A DNA stretch of 43,316 nucleotides from an uncultured Prochlorococcus sp. (GCA_902574405.1 CACGMX010000003.1:1-43316); one strand, 5' to 3'; shown: positions 20,289 to 32,105, counted from the stretch's first letter. Made by a program: numbers and translations. Notes: generated from the letters alone by a model not told the origin.

Positions 20289-22700
20289 TTATTTTATCCA
20301 CGCAATACTGCAACCAGGTCCACCCTCGTTGTTGGCTGCATCTTGAATCTTATCAACATAATTTAAACCCGATAACCAATTTCTTAGGCCTTTTTTTAAT
20401 TTCCCTGTGCCTATTCCATGAACAATCCATAGCGGTCCATGAAATTTTCTAATTTTCTCCTCAATGATTATTTCGGCTTCATGAACTCTTAGCCCTCTTA
20501 CGTCAATTGTATTTTTACTCGTTCTAATTTTAGAAAAAGAAAAATCTTCTCTTGTAGACTTGATCTCAATTTTTGAACTTTTGAAATTAGGCTTTTCTCC
20601 ATTAATACCTTCAAAGTCCATTACAGATAATATACTTCTGAATGAACCACATTTAACTTCGTAGAAACCACTTTTTTTATCTAAATCTACAATTTGTCCC
20701 GTACTATTTAGACTTTTAATTTTCACAAAATCGCCTACCTGAGGATTCCATGATATTGACTTTTCAAATTTTTCTTGGGTTAAATGTTCCGTCTCAATTT
20801 CCTTTAATCTTTTTCCAATAATTCTCGTATCTTCTCCATTGACATTTTTATCTCTTAATTTTTTAATCAAATCTATCACCTCTTTTTTAGCAGATACAAT
20901 ATGTTTTGATAATTTAGACCTTTCGATTTCCTGGATTTTTTCAGCATTTATTTTTTGATATTCATAATTTCTCTTCAATTCATCATGTAATATTTCAGTC
21001 CTTGCAATCAGTTCTGCAGCCGCTTCTGCAGAATTTTGTTGTTTTATCCTCTCTTCCTCAAGTCCTTTGATAATAGTATTAATATTATCAACTTCTTTTG
21101 GCTTTAGATAATTTGCAGCTTCATTGAGTATGCTTTCATCTAGACCAATTCTCTTTGAAATTGACAAAGCATTACTTCTCCCAGGAATACCCCAGTTAAG
21201 TATATATTTTGGCTTCAAAGATTCCTCATCAAAGGCAACTGATACGTTTTCAAATCTTGAGTCATTATATTTTAAAGCCTTAATATCCCCATAATGTGTA
21301 GTTGCTAAAGTGATATCAGATTTATTTGCAAATTCTTTTAATAAAGCCATCGCAAGAGCACTTCCTTCAAGAGGATCTGTTCCGGATCCAATCTCATCTA
21401 TTAAAACAACCGATAATCCTTTCTTATTATTAAGTGAATCTAATATCTCTTTTATGCGGGATATATGCCCACTGAAGGTAGATAAATTTTCTTCTAATGA
21501 TTGATTATCTCCTATATCCACGTATATATTTGGACAAAAAGGGATAATAGGATTATTAGTTGAAGGTATCAATAATCCTGCTCTAGCCATAAGTAAAGAC
21601 AAGCCCAAACCTTTTAAAGCTGCTGTTTTACCTCCAGTATTTGGACCTGTAATAGCTACAACCTTAATATTTCTATTTATATAAAAATCGACAGCTACTG
21701 GTGGAGGGGCTCCTTTTTTCTTATGTTCCCAAATTAATAATGGATGAGAAAAACCAATTAAAGAAATAATAGGATTTTTCTCAAATGTAGGAGTTTTACC
21801 TCCAATCCATTTCGAATATCTTGAACGAGTTAGGGCATTTTCTAATCTCAACAAAATGGATGTCATTTCAATAAGATTTTCTGAATTATCACAAACAACT
21901 TGTGACCATTTCTTAAGTAATTTAAATTCTTCTGATGTGATCCTAGCCTCTAAAGAAGCTATCTTATTACCTTTATTTACTACACTTTCAGGCTCAAAAT
22001 ATACTGTATTTCCTGAAGATGAAGAGTCATGAATTATTCCTTTAAATTTATCTACATAATTAACTTTCACTGCTAAAACAGGCCTTCCATATCGATCTCC
22101 AATAGTAGTATCTTGCAAATAAGCTAAATTCTTTTGAATAAATTTTTCAACTAATATTTTTCTTTCAAGTTTCTTAGATAAAAATTCTTTTCTAAGAATA
22201 GATAGTTCATTACTAGCATTGTCTGAAATCCTTCCATTCGATTCAATGCCTTTATTAAAAATCGTTTCGATATTCTGATGGTCAATTAAATTTATTGTGA
22301 ATGATGAAATATAAGGCCTTTGTTCAAAATCTAATAAGATTTCTTTTAAATTTCTTGCTGCAGCAATTGTTTTCGCTATCTCTAACAATTCAGAAGATGA
22401 AATTACGCCTCCCTTCGAACAAATTTCAATATTTCTACTAATATCAAAAACACCAGAAAAACTAATTGATTTATCTAAATTTTCTTCTAACTCATTAATT
22501 TCAACAGTTTCATTCAAAAGCCTTTTAGATGCCTCGTATTCTGAAGGTATAACAAAACTTAAAATGGCTCGTTTACCCATTTCCGTTGAGGCGAATGAAG
22601 ATAAATGCGTTTTTAATGAATCCCACTCTAAAAGGTTTATAGATTCTTCTTCTAAGGTGTTATCTGAATATGAATTTTTAGAATAACTTTTCTCTTGCAT
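20289..22700 (-). CDS. mutS2: MutS2 family ATPase/endonuclease
   Basis: TGPNTGGKTAALK Walker A, DEIGSGTDPLEGSALA, C-terminal Smr domain (IDVRGLRVHEAE...WIVHGIGTGKLKKGL). Start chosen at MQEKSYSK rather than the track's upstream start. Confidence 0.95.
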   Translation of the reverse strand: MQEKSYSKNSYSDNTLEEESINLLEWDSLKTHLSSFASTEMGKRAILSFVIPSEYEASKRLLNETVEINELEENLDKSISFSGVFDISRNIEICSKGGVISSSELLEIAKTIAAARNLKEILLDFEQRPYISSFTINLIDHQNIETIFNKGIESNGRISDNASNELSILRKEFLSKKLERKILVEKFIQKNLAYLQDTTIGDRYGRPVLAVKVNYVDKFKGIIHDSSSSGNTVYFEPESVVNKGNKIASLEARITSEEFKLLKKWSQVVCDNSENLIEMTSILLRLENALTRSRYSKWIGGKTPTFEKNPIISLIGFSHPLLIWEHKKKGAPPPVAVDFYINRNIKVVAITGPNTGGKTAALKGLGLSLLMARAGLLIPSTNNPIIPFCPNIYVDIGDNQSLEENLSTFSGHISRIKEILDSLNNKKGLSVVLIDEIGSGTDPLEGSALAMALLKEFANKSDITLATTHYGDIKALKYNDSRFENVSVAFDEESLKPKYILNWGIPGRSNALSISKRIGLDESILNEAANYLKPKEVDNINTIIKGLEEERIKQQNSAEAAAELIARTEILHDELKRNYEYQKINAEKIQEIERSKLSKHIVSAKKEVIDLIKKLRDKNVNGEDTRIIGKRLKEIETEHLTQEKFEKSISWNPQVGDFVKIKSLNSTGQIVDLDKKSGFYEVKCGSFRSILSVMDFEGINGEKPNFKSSKIEIKSTREDFSFSKIRTSKNTIDVRGLRVHEAEIIIEEKIRKFHGPLWIVHGIGTGKLKKGLRNWLSGLNYVDKIQDAANNEGGPGCSIAWIK

Positions 22701-22714
22701 ACAAAAAAAAAGAA

Positions 22715-23101
22715 TCAAACATTCGATTGAATCCCTTCAGGAGGAACATAAAGCATTTCAAGCCAGTTTCCTTCAGTATCCTTCATATAAAAAGATGCTG
22801 TTCCATCTCTATGCTCATGTAAAGGACCAACTTTTACACCAGAATTTTTTAAATCATTTTGAATATTTTCCACTTCTTTTTTATTTTCAAAATGAAAAGC
22901 AAAGTGAGGTCCCGCAGCTTTGTAGCTAGGGCCTAACAACGCAAGTCCATCTTTCCCTTTACCTGCCTCTAAATAAGACCAATCTTTATCATCCCAAACC
23001 AAATTCATACCAAGCTTAATATAAAAAGATTTCGCCCTTTCGAGATTCTCTACTCTAAGTGCAATGTGACCAATCCTATTTACTCCTTGTGAAAACTTCA
23101 A
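22715..23101 (-). CDS. gloA: Glyoxalase I / VOC family protein
   Basis: GHIALRVENLERAKSFYIKLGMN...HFAFHF...FYMKDTEGNWLEMLY. Confidence 0.88.
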   Translation of the reverse strand: MKFSQGVNRIGHIALRVENLERAKSFYIKLGMNLVWDDKDWSYLEAGKGKDGLALLGPSYKAAGPHFAFHFENKKEVENIQNDLKNSGVKVGPLHEHRDGTASFYMKDTEGNWLEMLYVPPEGIQSNV

Positions 23102-23162
23102 AACAAAGCAATTATTTATTACTTATCTAAGAATAAACCAAATTTTTGTTAATAATGAGTTT

Positions 23163-24164
23163 TTAAGTATCCTGCAACCATTGAGATGCATCACAAGCAT
23201 GATAAGTGAGTATTAATTTTGCTCCTGCTCTTTTAAAACTAAGCAATGTCTCTAAAACAATATCTTTTTCGTTAATCCAGTTCTTCATAGCAGCAGACTT
23301 TACCATGGAATACTCCCCACTAACATTGTATGCAGCTATGGGCTTATTTGAAAATGTGCTTAGTCTATAAACAATATCCAAATATGAAATTCCTGGTTTT
23401 ACCATCAAAATATCAGCCCCTTCATACTGATCCAATGCAGATTCAATTAAAGCCTCTTTTGAATTGGCAGGGTCCATTTGATATGTAGACTTATTGTCTG
23501 GAATTACTTTCTTACTATTTTCTCTAGGAGCCGAATCTAAAGCAGTTCGAAACGGACCATAATAAGCAGATGAATATTTAGCTGTATAACTAATAATACC
23601 TACATCACTAAATCCTTCACTATCAAGAGCAGTCCTAATTGCTCCAACTCTCCCATCCATCATGTCACTAGGGCCAATAAAATCTGCTCCAGCTCTAGCT
23701 TGAGTTAAAGCTTGTTTTTTTAAAATTTCGATTGTTTCGTCGTTCAATATTTTTCCAGTTTCATCAACTAATCCATCATGACCATCACAAGAGTAAGGGT
23801 CCAAGGCAACATCTGTCATTATTGCCATTTCTGGAATCTCTTTTTTTAATATTCGAATAGCTTTAGGTATTAAACCGTCCTCATTAAAACATTCTGCTCC
23901 ATCTTCAGTCTTTTGGCTATCGTTTACTTTTGGGAAAAGAACCACACACCTTATTCCCAATTCCCATGCCCTAGTAACCTCCTTTATTAAGCCATTAATA
24001 TCCCATCTAAATGTTCCAGGCATCGCTGAAATTTCCTGTTTAAAATCTTTTTCATGAATAAATAATGGATATATGAAGTCCGCTGCCTTTAAATGGTTTT
24101 CTCTAACCATTTCTCTAATTGCCTCAGTTCTTCTTAATCTTCTAGGACGAATAATCGAATTCAT
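23163..24164 (-). CDS. hemB: Delta-aminolevulinic acid dehydratase (porphobilinogen synthase)
   Basis: RPRRLRRTEAIREMVREN, DVALDPYSCDGHDG, GADILMVKPGISYLDI. Confidence 0.97.
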   Translation of the reverse strand: MNSIIRPRRLRRTEAIREMVRENHLKAADFIYPLFIHEKDFKQEISAMPGTFRWDINGLIKEVTRAWELGIRCVVLFPKVNDSQKTEDGAECFNEDGLIPKAIRILKKEIPEMAIMTDVALDPYSCDGHDGLVDETGKILNDETIEILKKQALTQARAGADFIGPSDMMDGRVGAIRTALDSEGFSDVGIISYTAKYSSAYYGPFRTALDSAPRENSKKVIPDNKSTYQMDPANSKEALIESALDQYEGADILMVKPGISYLDIVYRLSTFSNKPIAAYNVSGEYSMVKSAAMKNWINEKDIVLETLLSFKRAGAKLILTYHACDASQWLQDT

Positions 24165-24387
24165 TTGAATATTATTTAAATTGAAAAATATTTATTTAAT
24201 ACATTAATCGTTCGCCTCGCACATAAATCAATCAGAGACTACTTTTGTTCAGGAAAATTAACTAAAATTTATTTAGTAAGAGCAAAAAAAGTTACAAAAA
24301 TATTTTGCACAATCTTCATTTTCCACAAATTTACGTCATTAAGAGATAATATCTTCTAGTTAAGTGTTTATTTTAAGGAGAGCATCT

Positions 24388-26040
24388 TTGAAAATAATTA
24401 ATGGATTTCATCTGAAAAATGTAAGAGGCGATATTCTTGGAGGCATCACAGCTGCTGTAGTGGCTTTACCTCTCGCTCTTGCTTTTGGTAATGCTGCGTT
24501 AGGGCCTGGCGGAGCAATTTATGGACTATACGGAGCAGTAGTAGTTGGTTTTTTAGCAGCATTATTCGGAGGAACACCTGCTCAAGTTAGTGGACCTACA
24601 GGTCCCATGAGTGTAACTGTTGCAGGGGTAGTGGCAGGCTTAGCAGCAGTAGGGGTTCCAAGAGATCTTTCTGCAGGACAAATTTTACCTTTAGTTATGG
24701 CAGCGGTAGTCATTGGCGGCTTACTGCAAATATTATTCGGGATTCTAAAACTAGGTAAATACATTACTTTGGTTCCATATTCTGTTGTTTCAGGATTTAT
24801 GTCTGGTATTGGTGTAATAATCATTGCACTTCAGATTGGACCATTACTTGGAATTAGCACTCGAGGTGGAGTAGTCGAATCTTTAACTACTGTATTTTCA
24901 AACTTCCAGCCAAATGGTGCTGCTATTGGAGTAGCAATAATGACATTAGGTATAGTATTTCTTACTCCTAGAAAAATAAGTCAGTGGGTGCCTTCTCCTC
25001 TCTTGGCCCTATTGATAGTTACCCCAATATCAATATTAATTTTTGGAGATGGAGCTATTGATAGAATTGGAGAAATTCCAAGGGGAGTTCCATCTTTAAA
25101 TTTCCCAAGTTTTAATCAATATTTCCCAATTATTTTCAAAGCAGGATTAGTCCTAGCAGTACTTGGCGCTATTGACTCTTTACTGACATCTCTAGTAGCA
25201 GATAATATCTCTCAAACAAAACATAATTCTGATAGAGAACTTATTGGTCAAGGAATAGGAAATGCTGTAGCAGGTCTGTTTTCAGGTTTACCTGGAGCAG
25301 GAGCAACCATGAGAACAGTTATAAATGTTAAATCTGGAGGATCAACCCCCATTTCCGGAATGGTTCACTCGGTTGTGTTGTTGATAGTTTTAGTTGGTGC
25401 AGGACCTTTAGCTGAGCAAATACCAACTGCATTGCTCGCAGGAATTCTTATAAAAGTTGGCCTAGATATTATTGATTGGGGATTCTTGAGGAGGGCTCAC
25501 AAATTATCTTTAAAAACTTCAGTTGTAATGTATGGAGTACTCCTAATGACTGTTTTTTGGGATTTAATTTGGGCAGTTTTAGTAGGTGTATTCATAGCAA
25601 ATATGCTCACTATCGATTCTATAACCGAAACTCAACTAGAAGGTATGGACGAGGATAATCCTTTATCGAATGATGATCAAGCCAAAAATGCATTACCTGC
25701 TGATGAAAAAGCACTACTAGATAGATGCTCAGGAGAAGTAATGTTGTTTAGACTTAAAGGACCACTTAGTTTTGGAGCAGCTAAAGGTATATCTGAGAGA
25801 ATGATGCTGGTAAGAAACTACAAAGTTTTAATACTAGATATCACTGACGTACCAAGACTTGGAGTGACGGCGACTCTTGCAATAGAGGACATGATGCAGG
25901 AAGCAAAAAATAATTCCAGAAAAGCATTTGTTGCTGGGGCAAATGAAAAAGTAAAAGATAGATTAGCTAAGTTTGGAGTTGAAGGCATTATTGAAACAAG
26001 AAAAGAAGCTTTAGAAACCGCTCTAAATGAAATAGCCTAA
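24388..26040 (+). CDS. SulP family transporter, BicA-like bicarbonate transporter (probable TTG start)
   Basis: SulP core GGITAAVVALPLALAFGNAALGPGGAIYGLYGA...PTGPMSVTV and C-terminal STAS domain; AAGGAG positioned for TTG 24388 rather than track GTG 24364; followed by sbtA/sbtB. Confidence 0.88.
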   Translation: MKIINGFHLKNVRGDILGGITAAVVALPLALAFGNAALGPGGAIYGLYGAVVVGFLAALFGGTPAQVSGPTGPMSVTVAGVVAGLAAVGVPRDLSAGQILPLVMAAVVIGGLLQILFGILKLGKYITLVPYSVVSGFMSGIGVIIIALQIGPLLGISTRGGVVESLTTVFSNFQPNGAAIGVAIMTLGIVFLTPRKISQWVPSPLLALLIVTPISILIFGDGAIDRIGEIPRGVPSLNFPSFNQYFPIIFKAGLVLAVLGAIDSLLTSLVADNISQTKHNSDRELIGQGIGNAVAGLFSGLPGAGATMRTVINVKSGGSTPISGMVHSVVLLIVLVGAGPLAEQIPTALLAGILIKVGLDIIDWGFLRRAHKLSLKTSVVMYGVLLMTVFWDLIWAVLVGVFIANMLTIDSITETQLEGMDEDNPLSNDDQAKNALPADEKALLDRCSGEVMLFRLKGPLSFGAAKGISERMMLVRNYKVLILDITDVPRLGVTATLAIEDMMQEAKNNSRKAFVAGANEKVKDRLAKFGVEGIIETRKEALETALNEIA

Positions 26041-26043
26041 TAA

Positions 26044-27045
26044 TTGATGGAAATAAATCCAATTCTGCAAAATGTATTAGCCCCGCCAGTTCTTTTCTTT
26101 TTGATTGGAGCAATATCAGTACTCTTTAAATCTGATTTAGAAATACCAGCTCCATTACCTAAACTCTTCTCCTTATATCTGCTACTGGCAATTGGTTTTA
26201 AAGGAGGTATAGAGATACAGAAAAGTGGTTTTACAGATCAAGTATTGCCTACTTTAAGTGCTGCAATTCTTATGTCATTAGTAATTCCGCTGATTGGATT
26301 TTTAATTTTAAGATTTAAGTTTGATGTCTTTAATTCAGCAGCAATAGCAGCAGCATACGGTTCAATTAGTGCTGTTACATTTATTTCCGCAGAAAGTTTT
26401 TTGGAAAGTCAAAAAATAGCTTTTGATGGGTTTATGGTTGGAGCCTTAGCTTTAATGGAGTCTCCAGCAATAATTGTTGGATTATTACTAGTAAAATTTG
26501 CAGCCCCAAAAAATAGGCCAAAATCAAGAAAAATGCATCTAAGCGCAATATTACACGAATCACTTTTGAATGGATCAGTTTATTTATTGCTCTCAAGCTT
26601 AATTGTAGGATTTCTTACTGCTTCCAGTAATCCCTCAGGGATTGCAAAAATGGAGCCTTTTACTGGACAATTATTCTATGGAGCAGAATGCTTCTTTTTG
26701 TTAGATATGGGAATAGTCGCTGCTCAAAGATTACCAAGACTGAAGAATGCGGGTTCGTTCTTGATTGGCTTTGCCATTTTTATGCCTTTATTTAATGCAT
26801 TTATTGGTGTTTTCGTTGCAAGATTTTTATCTTTAGGACCTGGCAACGCACTTTTATTTGTGGTTTTATGTGCTAGCGCCTCTTATTTAGCAGTTCCTGC
26901 TGCGATGAGGATGACGGTACCAGAAGCTAAATCTAGTTATTATATTTCAACTACACTAGGTCTAACTTTCCCATTTAATATAGTTCTTGGCATTCCCATA
27001 TATATGAGTTTAGTAAATACCATTATTCCATTGACCCCTCTATAA
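26044..27045 (+). CDS. sbtA: SbtA-like sodium-dependent bicarbonate transporter
   Basis: ~10-TM protein; LFSLYLLLAIGFKGG, AAAYGSISAVTFISAESFLE, ALMESPAIIVGLLL typical of SbtA. Confidence 0.88.
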   Translation: MMEINPILQNVLAPPVLFFLIGAISVLFKSDLEIPAPLPKLFSLYLLLAIGFKGGIEIQKSGFTDQVLPTLSAAILMSLVIPLIGFLILRFKFDVFNSAAIAAAYGSISAVTFISAESFLESQKIAFDGFMVGALALMESPAIIVGLLLVKFAAPKNRPKSRKMHLSAILHESLLNGSVYLLLSSLIVGFLTASSNPSGIAKMEPFTGQLFYGAECFFLLDMGIVAAQRLPRLKNAGSFLIGFAIFMPLFNAFIGVFVARFLSLGPGNALLFVVLCASASYLAVPAAMRMTVPEAKSSYYISTTLGLTFPFNIVLGIPIYMSLVNTIIPLTPL

Positions 27046-27047
27046 AA

Positions 27048-27329
27048 ATGAAAAGATTAGACTTAATATTTAGTGAAAGAGAACTAGATGCAATCATTAA
27101 AACATTAGAAAAAGCTAATGTTCCTGGATATACAGTTATGAAACACGCCACAGGCAGAGGGCCTGAAAGAGTTGTTACTGAAGATATGGAATTTACAGGA
27201 TTAGGGGCAAATGCTCATGTAATTGTTTTTTGTGAGCAAGAATTAATAGATAAAATGAGAGATAACATCAGGGACGATTTAAGCTACTACGGAGGAGTTG
27301 CTTATATTTCTGAGGCAACACCCCTTTAG
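27048..27329 (+). CDS. sbtB: SbtB-like PII-family regulator
   Basis: Small PII-like fold sequence, 2 nt after sbtA: VPGYTVMKHATGRGPERV...VIVFCEQELIDKMRDNI. Confidence 0.85.
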   Translation: MKRLDLIFSERELDAIIKTLEKANVPGYTVMKHATGRGPERVVTEDMEFTGLGANAHVIVFCEQELIDKMRDNIRDDLSYYGGVAYISEATPL

Positions 27330-27351
27330 ATTAAAGAAGCAATATTTATTT

Positions 27352-28308
27352 TTAAGAATGAATCCAATCTACTCTTATATTTTTTCGACTATTTAAGTAT
27401 CTATCAATTGACATTGCAGCAATACATCCATCAGAGGCTGCAACTACGGCTTGCTTAAATGGTGTATTTCTTATATCTCCAATAGCCCATACTCCATCAG
27501 AGTTTGTAGACATAAAGTCATCAACAATAACCCCTCCGTCTTCTTTTAAAGCAATCTGGTCCCCTAAAAAATCAGTAATCGGCTTTGAACCACTCATATA
27601 GACAAACACTCCATCTAAATTTAAATTGATAGGATTTTCTTCTTTTTTATTTTTTACAACAACCCCATTCACACCCATATCATCGCCCAATATTTCCAAT
27701 AATCTTGTTCTACTCCAATGTTTTATATTTGAATTATCCATCAATTCCATAGCTTCTTCATTATCTGATTTAGGATCACTTGATGTAATCCAATGCACAG
27801 TTGATGCAAATTTAGTTAAAACAGTTGCCTCTTCTATTGCCTCCTTGTTCACTCCAACAACGGCAACTTCTCTATTCTTATAAAAAGCCCCATCACATGT
27901 AGCACAATAACTTACTCCTTTGCCAAGAAAATCGGCTTCGCCCTTAAATGATGCAGGCCTACCCATAGCTCCACTTGCAAGTACAAGTGCTTTAGCTTTG
28001 AAAGTGCCTTCTGGCGTATAAACCATTTTCCATTCTCCACTAGCATCTATTCCAAACACTTGTGCTCTTCTATAGTCTGTGCCGTATTGCACAGCCTGTT
28101 CTCTCATTAGAGTAAGCAATTTCTCCCCACTTATATCAACCGGAACACCTGGATAATTAGCGATTTGATGAGTTATTGCTAAGGCGCCAACAGATGGATT
28201 TTTATCTAAAATTACTGTCTTTAAGTTTGAACGAGATGTATAAAGTGCGCATGTACATCCGGCCGGGCCTCCTCCGATAATAACTACATCTGACTCAATG
28301 ATTTCCAA
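27352..28308 (-). CDS. Thioredoxin reductase-like flavoprotein
   Basis: GGGPAGCTCALYTSR, redox motif CATCDGAF, GVWAIGDIRNTPFKQAVVAASDG. Confidence 0.88.
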   Translation of the reverse strand: MEIIESDVVIIGGGPAGCTCALYTSRSNLKTVILDKNPSVGALAITHQIANYPGVPVDISGEKLLTLMREQAVQYGTDYRRAQVFGIDASGEWKMVYTPEGTFKAKALVLASGAMGRPASFKGEADFLGKGVSYCATCDGAFYKNREVAVVGVNKEAIEEATVLTKFASTVHWITSSDPKSDNEEAMELMDNSNIKHWSRTRLLEILGDDMGVNGVVVKNKKEENPINLNLDGVFVYMSGSKPITDFLGDQIALKEDGGVIVDDFMSTNSDGVWAIGDIRNTPFKQAVVAASDGCIAAMSIDRYLNSRKNIRVDWIHS

Positions 28309-28560
28309 TTTTTAAAAACTCCTTTTTAGTAGTTAATTCGATGAGTTCTTGGTTAGAAGGTATTCTAATGTAAATACCTAAACCTTTATATAGATATAAG
28401 TTAAAAGAAAAAAGAGAAAAAAGCATAATATAGAAACAAACTTACATAGGAAAAACATAAAAAATTAATTATCAAACTGATTAGGTACGTGAAATGTTCT
28501 GAATTGATCTATTATTAGTTAGTATGCAAGATTAATTGCTGTAGAAACATTATATTTTTC

Positions 28561-28878
28561 ATGACCAACTCTGATTACCTTTTAAAAGCTGCCATTAAGA
28601 AAGTAACCGAAAAATTAAACGAGATATTGGTTGACAAAATTGAAGAAGCAACAAATATTGCTAAGGATTCTCCAGAAATTCTCAAAAAAGAATTTGATAG
28701 TTTGAAAGAATCCATAATTGAAGAAGCCTCAAGAATGGAAAAAGCCGAAAATATTCAAGAAAATGAGTCTGCAAATACTCATCAAGATTCCAAAATAAAA
28801 AAAGCTTTAAATGAAATTGAAGATATCAATAAACAAATTGATCTCTTTAATAAGACCACAAATAATCAAATGCAATGA
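28561..28878 (+). CDS. Conserved hypothetical coiled-coil protein
   Basis: 105-aa Lys/Glu-rich ORF overlapping the next start by 4 nt (ATGA). Confidence 0.75.
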   Translation: MTNSDYLLKAAIKKVTEKLNEILVDKIEEATNIAKDSPEILKKEFDSLKESIIEEASRMEKAENIQENESANTHQDSKIKKALNEIEDINKQIDLFNKTTNNQMQ

Positions 28879-30542
28879 GTTTTCACATTCTTCATTATCG
28901 TTTTAAAAAGTTGAAGAGGGCCTTTCTTATTTGGATAACTCTGATTTCACTTTTAATAAATTTGTGGATAGATAATATTAGATTTACAATTTTCCAAGCT
29001 AAGAAGAATGAAAAAAGTAGGGTACAAATTCAAAGAGCTAGGTGGTTTACTAATCAATTAATAAAGCTTGGTTCAGCATTTATTAAAATCGGACAATTAT
29101 TATCAGCGAGACCTGATTTAATTCCTAATACCTGGATACAGGAATTGTCTAAATTGCAGGATCAAGTTCCTAATTTTTCATTTACGCAAGTTGAAAAGAC
29201 TATAAGAAATGAACTAGGGTCTAAGTTTAATGAAATAGATCAAATAACATGTGATCCGGTTGGATCAGCATCACTAGCTCAGGTTCATAGGGCGACTTTA
29301 AAAGATGGGAAGAAAGTAGTTTTTAAAGTTCAAAGACCCAATTTAAAAGAATTGTTTACAATCGATTTGGGCATAATGCAGCAAATAGCAGGATTATTGC
29401 AGAAAAATAAGAATTGGAGTCGAGGTAGAAACTGGGTTGAGATTGCTAAAGAGTGTAGGAAAGTTTTGATGAAAGAACTTGATTTTAATTGCGAAGCGCA
29501 ATATGCAGCAAGATTTAGGCAGCAATTTCTTGATGATGAAAATGTTGTAGTTCCTGAAGTAATTTGGGATATGAGCAGTGAAAAAGTGCTTTGTTTAAGT
29601 TATGTAGAAGGGACAAAAATAAGTGATTTAGAAAAATTAAAATCACAAGAAATTAATTTATCTAAAATTGCAGAGATAGGTGCAATCAGCTACTTAAAAC
29701 AATTAGTAAATTACGGTTTTTTTCATGCAGATCCTCATCCAGGGAATCTAGCAGTTTCAAGTGAAGGTAAATTGATTTTTTATGATTTTGGAATGATGGG
29801 GAACATCTCAAATAATCTTCAAACAAGATTAGGGGGGATGGTTAAGGCTGCTGCTTTAAGAGATGCTTCATCACTTGTTAGTCAATTACAACAAGCTGGG
29901 CTAATTTCAAAAGATATTGATGTAGGACCAGTCAGAAGATTAGTCAGATTGATGCTTAAAGAAGCCTTAACTCCGCCATTTAGTTCTAATATTATTGAAA
30001 AATTATCTGGAGATTTATACGAACTGGTTTATGAAACGCCATTTCAACTGCCAGTAGATTTAATCTTTGTGATGAGAGCTTTATCAACTTTTGAAGGAGT
30101 TGGTAGAATGCTTGATCCAGGGTTTAACCTTGTATCAGTTACCAAGCCTTACTTAATAGAACTTATGACTTCAAATAATCAAAGTCCCAACGATTTAATT
30201 AACCAATTTGGAAGGCAAGTAGGTGAACTAGGATCGAAAGCTGTTGGAATTCCCAAAAGAATAGATGAAAGTTTAGAAAGATTAGAACAGGGCGATTTAC
30301 AATTGCAAATAAGAATGGGAGAGTCTGATAGGCAATTCAAAAAAATGTTTACGGCTCAAAAAACTTTAGGCCATTCAATTCTCATAGGAAGCTTATCAAT
30401 TGCATCTGCTTTACTTGTAACCAATAAACAAAATAGTTTTGCATTGTTGCCACTTTTTTTTGCACTGCCAATAAGTATTGATTGGATAAAGTGTCAATTA
30501 AGTATGAGAAAAGGCTCACGTTTAGAAAAACTTAAGCGCTAA
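28875..30542 (+). CDS. ABC1/UbiB/AarF family atypical kinase
   Basis: KLGSAFIKIGQLLSARPDLIP, DPVGSASLAQVHRATLKDGKKVVFKVQRP, FFHADPHPGNL. Confidence 0.95.
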   Translation: MSFHILHYRFKKLKRAFLIWITLISLLINLWIDNIRFTIFQAKKNEKSRVQIQRARWFTNQLIKLGSAFIKIGQLLSARPDLIPNTWIQELSKLQDQVPNFSFTQVEKTIRNELGSKFNEIDQITCDPVGSASLAQVHRATLKDGKKVVFKVQRPNLKELFTIDLGIMQQIAGLLQKNKNWSRGRNWVEIAKECRKVLMKELDFNCEAQYAARFRQQFLDDENVVVPEVIWDMSSEKVLCLSYVEGTKISDLEKLKSQEINLSKIAEIGAISYLKQLVNYGFFHADPHPGNLAVSSEGKLIFYDFGMMGNISNNLQTRLGGMVKAAALRDASSLVSQLQQAGLISKDIDVGPVRRLVRLMLKEALTPPFSSNIIEKLSGDLYELVYETPFQLPVDLIFVMRALSTFEGVGRMLDPGFNLVSVTKPYLIELMTSNNQSPNDLINQFGRQVGELGSKAVGIPKRIDESLERLEQGDLQLQIRMGESDRQFKKMFTAQKTLGHSILIGSLSIASALLVTNKQNSFALLPLFFALPISIDWIKCQLSMRKGSRLEKLKR

Positions 30543-30548
30543 AAAAAA

Positions 30549-31844
<1,296 letters not shown>

Positions 31845-32000
31845 TTAATTATTACTATTTAAATCCTATTAATAGCTGAACTATTTGGCTAATATCTGAA
31901 ATATATTTGTTAACCAACCATAATTTTTAATTTTATAAGAGCTTAGATATTATTTAACGTTTTTTTTTCATTCTAAAGTCCCCGCAAATCCTCTCATCTA

Positions 32001-32038
32001 AATAATTTTCAAATTCATCTTACAATTTGAAAATTATT
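32001..32038. repeat. Perfect 15-bp inverted repeat in the eno/clpB divergent intergenic region
   Basis: AATAATTTTCAAATT (32001-32015) / CATCTTAC / AATTTGAAAATTATT (32024-32038). Confidence 0.95.
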
Positions 32039-32105
32039 GGATGATTATTAATGCAGATCCTATTTAGAATGTTAATTAATAATCAACTATAGTTTTTATA
32101 GTTTT

